From Brettanomyces bruxellensis (taxonomy: Eukaryota > Ascomycota > Pichiomycetes > Pichiales > Pichiaceae), in contig NC_054687.1 in the NCBI RefSeq assembly GCF_011074885.1, forward strand, positions 1,240,001-1,304,000: a stretch of DNA of 64,000 bases, given 5' to 3'. How positions within the stretch are numbered: position 1 is the first letter of the stretch; the number at the start of each line of letters is the position of its first letter. A model generated the notes under the pieces. The model ran no database searches, was not told where the DNA came from, and saw only the letters and a list, made by a program, of their open reading frames with translations. A program made the position numbers and the translations under genes. Shown here in pieces: positions 56,036 through 64,000 of this stretch.

Positions 56036-57765
56036 TCATTCTGTTTTATCCTCAGGTTTGTTCTCCACATTCTCTGTATTCTCTATCTTCTCATCTGCCT
56101 TCTCACCTGTCTCTTTGGCATCATTCTTGATCTCACCATTAATCTCCCCCTGTGTAACAAAGTCGAAAATAGCCAAACCTTGGTTGGATGCCTCATTACC
56201 GGTAAAGTAATCTATGAAGCCAAAGAATCCATGGAATGTGTGCTCGCTTTCCTCCTGCTCATAAATCTTGGAGTAGATGAACTTCTTCTTGAAAGCCTCC
56301 ATCTTATCGGTGAACTTATCGAACGTAATTGGATCGTGACCATAGCTCTTCAACTTCTCATTAAATCCATCATAAACTGGTCTTTCCAAAAGTAATCCAA
56401 GAGCTGGAGCTTTTGGAATATTCACCTTGGGCATTCTGAACGATTCTCTAATTTTATCGATCGGACAACCGGTTCTCACGATTAAACTAGCAAGACCGAT
56501 CATCTTTCTAATCTGGTGGAGCATGAAGGACTGACCATGAATCTTAATCGAGACCCATTCCAGATTGCCGATAACAAATGGTTCGCTTACCGTTATATTC
56601 TTCATGTATCTCTTTGCCGAAGGATCACGGAAATCCTTGCCGTTGGTGAAATTGTGGAAGTTGTGCGATCCCTCGTATAGCTTCATGGTATCTCTGAATA
56701 CGTCCAACTTCTCTTTCTTGATTCTGTACTTCTCTCTGGCTTCACCTGAAAACTTCTTAACGGTCTCCGAGGCAATTTGAAGAGGAACTGTAAGTGGGAT
56801 GTCCTCTCTGTTGGCCTCAGTAATCTGATCCAGTTGATTCTGGTCGATTCCAGCAGCTTCCAACTTCCCTAACAAGTCCACCCAAAACTTTTCCCCATCT
56901 GCATCAACCCTAATGTTCTCTGGATGGTCCGCCTGCATTCTCTTAACCAGCTTATAAAGTGGCGAGTTCAAACGTGGAGGAAGAAATGAATATGTTGGCA
57001 TGAGATACTCGTATATACGAGAAGAGCACATTTTTCTGCAGTCAAAAGATTTGTTGACTCGCTGATATCCCCAAACTCTTATCTGCTCTGGTAGAGCCTG
57101 ATTGATCTTTTCAACCACATCTTCATCTTCAACAATCATCTTCAGGGAAATAACGTTACCGGCAGCATGAACTCCTTTATCTGTTCTTGCTGCACGCATA
57201 AAGCCAGATTTCTTCAAGTCATTCGAGTTGTTTTTCGAAATTGCTCCTGCATCAACCATTGCCTTGAAAAGATCTCCTTCAATTGTTTTGTTCGGAGGAT
57301 TGATCTGCATACCGTGATATCCAGCACCGCAATAGCCAATCAGACATGCAACCTTCTTCTTAGGTTTCCTCTTCTCATTTGGGAACATTGGTTTTCCATC
57401 AGATGTTAATGCACGCCTAAATCAAAGAAAAAAATTGTATGTTGTTGTGTTAGTAATTCATGTTTTCCCTTAAATGCATTTCGAAAGTGTATCTGACGGT
57501 ATTAAATACGTCAGATGATAAAACCTACCCACTTGTCCTTGAATTCACCCTTGTGTCGTTTTGCATCTGGGAGATCGTAATCGCTTTTCCTTGTTCTAAG
57601 CCATCTGTTCGAGGGATCCCTTCTTGAGCCTTCTTGTTCCCTGTCATCGACATTCGTCTCATGTTTTGGCGAAGTAATATTCTTCTCAGCGGCAGAAGTC
57701 TGTTGATCATTTGTTTGTTGAGCATCTCCTGTCGCCTTTATTTCTGTGTCTTCTTTTATTTGCAT
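56036..57765 (-). CDS. PUS1: tRNA pseudouridine synthase Pus1, two exons
   Basis: Pus1 is a nuclear TruA-family enzyme that makes pseudouridine at several tRNA positions and in U2 snRNA. Exon 1 is 57765-57533 and exon 2 is 57416-56036, joined in frame as 537 residues. Exon 1 encodes a hydrophilic leader ending RTRKSDYDLPDAKRHKGEF. Exon 2 continues RALTSDGKPMFPNEKRKPKK, matching the S. cerevisiae leader. The catalytic Asp is in FMRAARTDKGVHAAG (~157). MCSSRIYEYLMP, IKIHGQSFMLHQIRKM and IPKAPALGLLLE are family motifs. The C-terminus is an acidic/Lys tail. It is divergent from NIP7, as in S. cerevisiae. Confidence 0.95.
57417..57532 (-). other. Spliceosomal intron of PUS1, 116 nt
   Basis: The branch point TACTAAC (57455-57449) is perfect. 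A T-rich tract and TTTAG end the intron at 57417. Frame requires the 5' splice site GTGGGT at 57532. A GTAGGT four bases downstream (57528) would leave exon 2 out of frame and hit a stop. Without splicing, exon 1 ends at a TGA 22 nt into the intron. Confidence 0.88.
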
Positions 57766-58071
57766 TATTGCTCAAAGCTCTATAGCTATATCTGGTGTTA
57801 AGCAAAGCTGTAGTGTTCTTTTTAAGCATATGAAAGCATATATGTGACCTTTTGTGGTGGATCCGAGAGCAGTCTTTCTGAAAAGTGAAAATTTGAGATT
57901 ACAAAAAAAAAAAATACTAACAAAAAAAATAAAAAAAATAAAAAAAACTTCCCCGATTGATGTGAAAAATTTGGTTGAATAGCTTTTTCCTATCCTATAT
58001 GCATCTTTCAAGTACCTACAAGTTGCTTTCGAATTTGGCTCTAAACCCAATAGTACGTTTGATAGAACAAT
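57766..58071. promoter_or_regulatory. Divergent promoter region, PUS1 / NIP7
   Basis: This 306-bp region has an RRPE-like TGAAAAATTT at 57963 and long A runs at ~57903-57948 that could exclude nucleosomes. Both flanking genes belong to RNA and ribosome maturation. Confidence 0.5.
57963..57972 (+). promoter_or_regulatory. RRPE-like element of NIP7
   Basis: TGAAAAATTT followed by G matches 10 of 11 positions of the RRPE, about 100-109 bp upstream of the NIP7 ATG. Confidence 0.45.
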
Positions 58072-58617
58072 ATGAGGCAAATGACAGAGGAGGAGACCAA
58101 GGTGGTCTTCGAGAAGCTTGCCAACTATATAGGAAGAAATATAACATTCATGGTGAATAATCCAGATGATCCTCATGTGTTTAGACTTCAGAAGGATAGA
58201 GTTTACTACGTTAAAGCTAATGTGGCCAAGCTCGCCACTTCTATTGCTAGAAAGCATCTCATTTCTTTAGGAATATGTTTGGGAAAATTCACAAAGCACG
58301 GTAAATTCAAATTGCACATAACAGCTCTCCCATATCTTGCAAAGTACGCAAAGTATAAAGTGTGGATTAAAGAAAATGGCGAGATGCCTTTCCTATATGG
58401 TAACCATGTTCTCAAGGCCCATGTTGGTAAGATGAGTGAAGATATTCCAGAGCATGCCGGTGTCATTGTGTTTTCTATGAAGGATATACCTTTGGGCTTC
58501 GGTGTTTCGTCTAAGTCTACGTTAGAAGCTAAAAATTTAACACCTACAGGAATAGTTGCACTTAGACAAGCCGATATAGGTGAATACTTAAGAGAGGAGG
58601 ACACTCTTTTCACTTGA
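58072..58617 (+). CDS. NIP7: 60S ribosome biogenesis factor Nip7
   Basis: Nip7 acts in nucleolar 27S pre-rRNA processing and 60S assembly. The 181-residue length equals that of S. cerevisiae. The N-terminus MRQMTEEETKVVFEKLANYI, the segment HVFRLQKDRVYYV, the C-terminal PUA domain (~95-170, NGEMPFLYGNHVLKAHVGKM), IPEHAGVIVF and the end RQADIGEYLREEDTLFT are nearly identical to the yeast protein. ATG 58072 gives the conserved N-terminus. Confidence 0.98.
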   Translation: MRQMTEEETKVVFEKLANYIGRNITFMVNNPDDPHVFRLQKDRVYYVKANVAKLATSIARKHLISLGICLGKFTKHGKFKLHITALPYLAKYAKYKVWIKENGEMPFLYGNHVLKAHVGKMSEDIPEHAGVIVFSMKDIPLGFGVSSKSTLEAKNLTPTGIVALRQADIGEYLREEDTLFT

Positions 58618-58797
58618 TTTAATTTGGTGGCTATATTCGGTAAAGATTTTTCTGCATCTCTCCTTTTTATTGTTGTCCAGCGCATGTACAGTACATATAC
58701 AGTTAATTTGATCTTTCTTTCCAATATTATATTAACGGTATTCTTACTTCTGACAGAAGTAATATACAATTAGTTCATTTACATTTAAACAACTTGT

Positions 58798-60717
58798 TCA
58801 TCTCCTACCCTTGTTCTTCTTTTTATTCTTTCTTCTCTTTCCTCCACTGCCTTTCTTAGCTGGTTGTTCGGGCTCTTTTGTCTGGTTGTTGACATTCAAC
58901 GATTCATCAGCAACACCACCTTGTGTTTTATTGGATGACTTACCCTTCTTTGACCTGTAGTATGATCTATCCTTCAAAGGAAGCCATCTCTCTTCATCGA
59001 TATTTCCGATAGTATTCTTCGGAAGTCTTCTAGGTTTCTCCCTGTGTCTTCTGTGTTTGGCAGCCTTACGATTGGAGTTGATGGCACTCTTCCTTCCAGC
59101 CAAGAAAATCTTAGAACTCGAAGATAAAAGAGGGCTTAATCCCTGATCAAGCAAGGCATCCACATCAACTCCTTGTGTCAATGACTCCACCTCTGGTAGC
59201 TGACTTGTATCGTTTCTAATAATGGCCTTCACCAAACTGCTCTGCTCGTAAACACCCTCATTTTCGTTTTCAGCTTTGGCAACCTGCTCAAAGAGCTGTC
59301 TGCTTTTTTCACTATCAACAGACAGCAACTGAAAGGCAACAAATTCTGCAAGTTTCAGCTGTTCCGTGTCTTTGAGAGACTCATTGCTGGAAATTGCCTC
59401 GTACACTTCGTTTAAAAGAGCAAAAATTGACTTCCGTCTCTCGAGTTTCTCATAAACATAATAAAGTAAAGGTGTAACGGCGATTGATTCACGGTTGATC
59501 AATGCGCTTCTGTCATGATTGACCGCATTCTCTAAAACGGATGCTGCATTCTGCAAATTGCCAAACGTTATGCAGATCTGTGCTGCAAGCAATGCAAATG
59601 GTAAGTCCTCGGGATGCTTTAAGGAGTATCTAAAGACTTTCTTATCATTTTTTTCGTACTTCAGATCACGTAAGTCAACACCAATATGTCCTAAAGTGAC
59701 TAAAGCTTTACCCAAAAAGGAGCCTTGTTGACTCTTGAAGTGTCTTTCAGCAGCATCTGACAAATCCTTTCCGGCTGCCTGCGCTAGCAAAAACTCGTTT
59801 CGTTGCAAGCCACGTATCTGAGGAATTGTAAGTCTATCAATGATGTTGTGCAAAGAAGAAGGAAGCCCCAGCTCTCGATATAGTAAAGCAGGATTAGAAT
59901 TTGAGTCTGCTCTTAATGATGCAAGATTGTTGGAGATGAGAAGCTTGAGAGCGTTGTCTTTAACATTAGCCAAATCAAACTTCGATAGTATTTCATCCGC
60001 CCCGTCATTATCACCCATAAGCTGTTTGATATATGCTATCTGAACCTCTATTGGAGCAATTTCCGAGAATTTTGAATCCTCCTCGTAGTCCTTAAGATTC
60101 TCCTGTGCAGTAGAAAGTGCAGTTTTAAGCAAAGAAAGTGCTTCATCATATTTCTCCTCCCTAACTTTCACTAGGGCATCGTTCGACATGAGATCATAGG
60201 ATCCCTCCAAGTCATCTCCACTAATATTTATCACACGAGAACTATCCTGGTACTTCAACTGCGATTGAACTGCACGTTTGTTGACAGACAGGTCTGATTC
60301 TTCACCTTCCGGACTTGAAAGAAGTTGTTCATATAACTTCAATGCTTTTGCACTTTCTCCAGACCTATAGTAGTATTGAGCAAGAACGTGCTGAAATCCT
60401 CTAATGTTCTCACCCAGTGGAATTAACTTCTCTAACTCTTCACCCTTGTTGGTCTTGTAGTATATGTATGCCCTTTCCAAAAGTAGAAGTTTGTCGGAAA
60501 TGCTGTCCTTCGCGATTAAAGCCTTATATTTTTCAATCAAAGCCAACGCCTCTTCATAGTTGTCCATATTGATAAGAGCAACTAAGCATTGTTTGAGAGC
60601 GTTCAAGTCTTGATTGTCCTTCTTTAGAACCTCCTTGGCCACTTCATACACCTTCTTGTGTGATTCAGACTCTGTATAGAGCTTCAGTTTAGAAACTAAT
60701 TCAACAAGAGTAGACAT
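58798..60717 (-). CDS. SRP72: Signal recognition particle subunit Srp72
   Basis: Srp72 is the largest SRP protein and binds Srp68 and SRP RNA for co-translational targeting to the ER. The product is 639 residues. The N-terminal two-thirds form TPR-like helical repeats. The C-terminal RNA-binding motif IDEERWLPLKDRSYYRSKKG is diagnostic (family DPERWLPxRDRSYY). A Lys/Arg/Gly-rich tail ends KKNKGRR. It starts at ATG 60717 and is convergent with NIP7. Confidence 0.96.
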   Translation of the reverse strand: MSTLVELVSKLKLYTESESHKKVYEVAKEVLKKDNQDLNALKQCLVALINMDNYEEALALIEKYKALIAKDSISDKLLLLERAYIYYKTNKGEELEKLIPLGENIRGFQHVLAQYYYRSGESAKALKLYEQLLSSPEGEESDLSVNKRAVQSQLKYQDSSRVINISGDDLEGSYDLMSNDALVKVREEKYDEALSLLKTALSTAQENLKDYEEDSKFSEIAPIEVQIAYIKQLMGDNDGADEILSKFDLANVKDNALKLLISNNLASLRADSNSNPALLYRELGLPSSLHNIIDRLTIPQIRGLQRNEFLLAQAAGKDLSDAAERHFKSQQGSFLGKALVTLGHIGVDLRDLKYEKNDKKVFRYSLKHPEDLPFALLAAQICITFGNLQNAASVLENAVNHDRSALINRESIAVTPLLYYVYEKLERRKSIFALLNEVYEAISSNESLKDTEQLKLAEFVAFQLLSVDSEKSRQLFEQVAKAENENEGVYEQSSLVKAIIRNDTSQLPEVESLTQGVDVDALLDQGLSPLLSSSSKIFLAGRKSAINSNRKAAKHRRHREKPRRLPKNTIGNIDEERWLPLKDRSYYRSKKGKSSNKTQGGVADESLNVNNQTKEPEQPAKKGSGGKRRKNKKKNKGRR

Positions 60718-61075
60718 TTTAATCTGATCTTACTCCACTGTAGTCCTAAAATGTGTTGATATTTGCCTTCTTTTTTTACTAATGTTCTTCTGTGATAAAT
60801 TCAGTTAACACTTCTTCGAGTTTGATATCTGATCCTCGTATGAACAAACCGCTGAAAAAAAAAAATACTGCTGTTCTCGTTTTTTCTCCCTCGCTTTTTT
60901 TTTTGTCCCCTCATCTAATCCCCTAGGTTGTTACGTAATCCTTCCAAGACCAGCCGAAGTTTTTCAAATTTGAAGCCAGGTTACTCAAGCCACAGCCAGC
61001 CTGTTATAAAATACTAAGCAAGCTAATTTATACTATTAATATACAAATTTAAGCTGTACACTTAGAACCAAAAGC
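60718..61075. promoter_or_regulatory. Divergent promoter region, SRP72 / MRH4
   Basis: This 358-bp region contains A-rich (~60855) and T-rich (~60896) runs and no recognised factor site or RNA gene. Confidence 0.4.
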
Positions 61076-62830
61076 ATGCTCTGTGAGTTTTTTGTGTCCT
61101 GCAAACTGAGAGTGAAGCCGCAGGCTTTACAAATCCACAAATATGCTGTTCGATATTCACACAATAGAAGAAGTCGGGTTTTCGTTCATCCTATTGCCTC
61201 ATCTAGTGATAAATGGCAAAGAAAGCATGATTTCCAGCATATAAAGATGCAAGAAAAGAAAGATAAAAACAGCAAGAAGAAGCATGGTCAGTCCCCTGTG
61301 TTACCACCGTACAAATTTGGAAGTTATCCCAGCTTAAAGCTTCCCGATGAACATAGAAGAGAAAGCATAGCTAGGCTTGTTTCTAAGATCAATGACTTTC
61401 AACAGCTTAAACTTCTTCCTGAAATTCGTGATGCGATTATTAAGGAAATCAAGGAGAACACAGTCTTAAGAAGTCAGAATTATATGAATGCTCATACGAA
61501 AGTTAAAACAGAGGGAGAGCTTAATGGTTTGATTATTCGTCCTACACCGATTCAGACTGCTGCAATTAAAATCATCAACCAGAAAAGAGAACCGGGGGAA
61601 TTTTTAAAAGTTTACACATTGGCGGCAGAAACTGGGACTGGCAAGACATGGTCCTATCTGGCACCTTTGCTTCAGTATCTTCGTGAACAAGATATAGCCC
61701 ATGGAACTGATGATTACGTTGATATTAATGGTGAAAATGAGAATCAGGATCTTGATATCGCCGTAAAAGCAGCCAAAGGTGAATTTATCGGTGTTTCAAA
61801 GAGTACATTTCCTGAAATTGATAAAAAGATATTTGATCGACCTCGAAAAGCTGGTATAAGGAGTCTGATTCTTGTTCCTACCCATGAACTTGTAGATCAA
61901 GTTTACTCCACAGTTCAACACACGTCGAACACTTTGGGAACAAGTTGTTTTAAGTGGGATTTAGACTCCAATTTCAAAGTGTTCATGGATGCCTTTAGGA
62001 AGGGAATTGATGTTTTTGTGAGTACACCTCCAAAATTGCTATCATTAACAAAGTACGATTCAGTCAAACATCCAAAAGCTCTTTTAGGCTCCGTTGGATT
62101 TTCTGTTGTTGACGAGGCCGATACTTTGATGGATGGTTCCTTTATTCAGGACACTTACGGAATACTTCGGAATTTACCTAACCTTAATACTTTAGTGTTT
62201 GCTTCTGCTACTATACCCGCTGAATTCAATAGGGTTGTTCACAAGTTGTTCTCTGATGTTGTCTCAATAACAACACCGGCATTACATAAGCTGCCTAAGG
62301 CAATTGAATTCAGAGTGATCAATGCAGCTTTAGATCCGTACAAGGGTTCTAAGATGAAGGCCTTGGCACAGACACTTTACTCCATACACTGTGACGGAAG
62401 TGAGAAAGGTTTCGAGAAAAGAGTTATAGTGTTTGTGAACAATAAGGATGACTGTGCCAAAGTTGCTACCAGACTACGTGAAAAGTATTCTGATGATGCT
62501 GTTTATATCAGTGGTAATGATACCCCGGAGGAAAGAAAACTGAAAGTTAAAACTTTTATTGATCCTCCAAGCAGACTGGAGGATTCCAAAAGGCCAGTAT
62601 TAAAGGTACTTGTTTGCACGGACCTTCTTTCAAGAGGATTAAATTTCACTGGTATTCGGAATGTTGTTCTCCTGGATGTTCCACATAACTCAGCGGATCT
62701 TGTTCATCGGTCCGGAAGAACAGGCAGAATGAATCAAAGCGGACGAGTTTTCCTCATAATCAACAACAAAGACAAGTCGCACGTGAAAGGATTACCGAAG
62801 GTGCTTAGAAATAATAGACGTTTAGGTTGA
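61076..62830 (+). CDS. MRH4: Mitochondrial DEAD-box helicase Mrh4
   Basis: Mrh4 is needed late in 54S mitochondrial subunit assembly. The product is 584 residues with a basic N-terminus suited to import. Helicase motifs appear in order: Q-motif RPTPIQTAAI, motif I AAETGTGKT (~184), Ia ILVPTHELV, Ib STPPK, motif II VVDEAD (~345), motif III ASATI, motif V CTDLLSRGLNF and motif VI HRSGRTGRM. It sits inside an otherwise conserved SRP72-IPL1 neighbourhood; the S. cerevisiae gene is elsewhere (YGL064C). Confidence 0.92.
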   Translation: MLCEFFVSCKLRVKPQALQIHKYAVRYSHNRRSRVFVHPIASSSDKWQRKHDFQHIKMQEKKDKNSKKKHGQSPVLPPYKFGSYPSLKLPDEHRRESIARLVSKINDFQQLKLLPEIRDAIIKEIKENTVLRSQNYMNAHTKVKTEGELNGLIIRPTPIQTAAIKIINQKREPGEFLKVYTLAAETGTGKTWSYLAPLLQYLREQDIAHGTDDYVDINGENENQDLDIAVKAAKGEFIGVSKSTFPEIDKKIFDRPRKAGIRSLILVPTHELVDQVYSTVQHTSNTLGTSCFKWDLDSNFKVFMDAFRKGIDVFVSTPPKLLSLTKYDSVKHPKALLGSVGFSVVDEADTLMDGSFIQDTYGILRNLPNLNTLVFASATIPAEFNRVVHKLFSDVVSITTPALHKLPKAIEFRVINAALDPYKGSKMKALAQTLYSIHCDGSEKGFEKRVIVFVNNKDDCAKVATRLREKYSDDAVYISGNDTPEERKLKVKTFIDPPSRLEDSKRPVLKVLVCTDLLSRGLNFTGIRNVVLLDVPHNSADLVHRSGRTGRMNQSGRVFLIINNKDKSHVKGLPKVLRNNRRLG

Positions 62831-62972
62831 TTGGCAGAATTGTTCCAATGAACACACGATACATGTATATAATGATATTTAACGTTCACGTTTTCCTACA
62901 TAAAGTAACAGAACTTTCGAAAAAAAAGCAATATTATATTTCCTAGCAAAGTATTCGATTCAACCTATCACT

Positions 62973-63872
62973 TTAATCCTTTAATGTATCCCACAACCCC
63001 CTATTCTTTATAATCCATGGATGCCGTTGAAGATTATGCAGTGAAATTCTCTTCTTTGGTTCATATCGTAACAGCTTTTTGATCAAATCAGCTGCCTCTG
63101 ATGAAATGAAAGTCGGTATTCGTAAATCCACTTTGACGATTCGTCTGTAAGTAACACCCGAGTTCTCATCCTCAAATGGTGGTCTTCCCACTAAAAGTTC
63201 GTACATTAAAACACCAAGAGCCCAAACATCAACAGTTTCATCATGACTTTTAGATTCAACCATTTCGGGAGGAAGGTAGTCCAAAGTTCCACACATGGTA
63301 TTCCGTCTGGTGTTCTGTGGTGCATACACAGACCATCCAAAATCAGAAAGCTTTATCTGGTTGTGAAAGTGTACCAATATATTTTCCGGCTTCAAATCAC
63401 GATGTATTATATGTTTGTTATGCATATATTCAAGTGCTGCGGCAACCTGGAATATATAGTATGACGTTGTGACCTCATCAAACCGCTTTCTTTTCTTGAG
63501 CATTTTGTATAATTCACCATAAGCCGCGTATTCCAATATCAGGTAAACATTCTTGTCATCGTAAAACCACCCGTATAGACGAAGACAGTTGGGATGGCGT
63601 AAACTTGCTTGAATCTCGATCTCTCTTACAAATTGTTTCTCCACCTTGTATAGCAATATTTCATCCTTGCTCATTACTTTCAAAGCGCATATAAACCCGC
63701 TCTTTTTCTCTCGAACACAATAAACGCGGCCAAATTTTCCCTTTCCAAGTCTTTTGCCAAGTTCAAAATCGCTAGGCTTCCATCTTCTTACTGGTTGTTT
63801 GTGTGTGGCATTTGATAATCGTTTGAACACGTTGTGTGAATCCACTTTCGAATAATGACCAGAGTTCTGCAT
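62973..63872 (-). CDS. IPL1: Aurora kinase Ipl1
   Basis: Ipl1 is the catalytic subunit of the chromosomal passenger complex, correcting kinetochore-microtubule attachment. The product is 299 residues, shorter at the N-terminus than in S. cerevisiae. The glycine loop [17 protein letters not shown] (catalytic Lys), [16 protein letters not shown] and the Aurora activation loop [16 protein letters not shown], with the phosphorylated Thr, are intact. The end is [12 protein letters not shown]. It starts at ATG 63872 and follows SRP72 and MRH4. Confidence 0.96.
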   Translation of the reverse strand: MQNSGHYSKVDSHNVFKRLSNATHKQPVRRWKPSDFELGKRLGKGKFGRVYCVREKKSGFICALKVMSKDEILLYKVEKQFVREIEIQASLRHPNCLRLYGWFYDDKNVYLILEYAAYGELYKMLKKRKRFDEVTTSYYIFQVAAALEYMHNKHIIHRDLKPENILVHFHNQIKLSDFGWSVYAPQNTRRNTMCGTLDYLPPEMVESKSHDETVDVWALGVLMYELLVGRPPFEDENSGVTYRRIVKVDLRIPTFISSEAADLIKKLLRYEPKKRISLHNLQRHPWIIKNRGLWDTLKD

Positions 63873-64000
63873 TTGGCTCTTTTTACTTCTGTATACTCAT
63901 TGATTTCCGGCCCTCTTCATTGACCATAATGTTTTCATGAATGATGCTTTCCTTTTGAATGTTTACGTGCGCGTATGTTTTCTATAGATCATAATTTAAG
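63873..64000. other. IPL1 upstream region, window edge
   Basis: The last 128 bp hold part of the IPL1 promoter. Nothing further is recognised before the window ends. Confidence 0.4.

Noticed and set aside
57523..57528. GTAGGT as the PUS1 5' splice site
   Set aside because: Joined to the 3' splice site at 57417 it puts exon 2 in the wrong frame with an early TGA; GTGGGT at 57532 restores the conserved Pus1 N-terminus.

Overview
This window comes from a budding-yeast (Saccharomycotina) nuclear genome. It is gene-dense, genes lie on both strands and almost all lack introns. Intergenic DNA is AT-rich, and nearly every gene has a recognisable Saccharomyces cerevisiae counterpart. The one clear intron (in PUS1) has a yeast TACTAAC branch point. 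CTG falls at conserved leucine positions (for example in ARO3), so the standard code is used. A molybdopterin-synthase gene (MoaE) implies a molybdenum-cofactor-using, probably nitrate-assimilating yeast. That fits Pichiaceae such as Brettanomyces, Ogataea or Kuraishia; the species is inferred, not shown. I saw no tRNA, rRNA, CRISPR array or intact transposon.

Layout. 0-5.4 kb: a truncated bHLH factor, CDC37, CBP3, LEA1. 5.4-13.4 kb: SNT2 (broken by a frameshift), CEG1, RSM23. 13.4-17.7 kb: a small, strongly codon-biased LEA-like protein, then a 3.3-kb stretch without a convincing gene. 17.7-31 kb: a Yap-type bZIP, MRPL9, an Och1-like mannosyltransferase, SLD2, UTP15, MGR3, an SRAP (HMCES/YMR114C) gene, an FRG1-like gene and an Imo32/ABHD11-like hydrolase. 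31-41.5 kb: sparse accessory-looking DNA with a Git1-type transporter, a FIG1-type gene and a GC-rich, repeat-laden R2R3-Myb gene, then SGF29. 41.9-51 kb: MRP7, MoaE, FAD1, RIB2, PGS1, ARO3. 51.8-64 kb: FAT1, a Cox26-like miniprotein, PUS1, NIP7, SRP72, MRH4, IPL1.

The genes are mostly housekeeping: mitochondrial translation and respiration (CBP3, RSM23, MRPL9, MRP7, MRH4, MGR3, Cox26-like), ribosome and RNA biogenesis (UTP15, NIP7, PUS1, LEA1, CEG1), chromatin and cell cycle (SNT2, SGF29, SLD2, IPL1), and cofactor supply (RIB2, FAD1, MoaE). Gene order carries history. SNT2-CEG1-RSM23 matches YGL131-YGL129. CBP3-LEA1 at the left and PUS1-NIP7-SRP72-IPL1 at the right are two halves of the S. 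cerevisiae YPL215-YPL209 block, with about 51 kb between them.

The observations most worth a second look are the SNT2 frameshift, the flavin/Moco cofactor cluster, the LEA-like protein beside its long gene-free region, the recurrent decamer ATCACGTGAC in intergenic DNA, the unusual PUS1 5' splice site, and recognisable promoter sites that fit their genes (heat-shock element at CDC37, tandem pheromone elements at FIG1, RRPE at UTP15, Gcn4 sites at ARO3).
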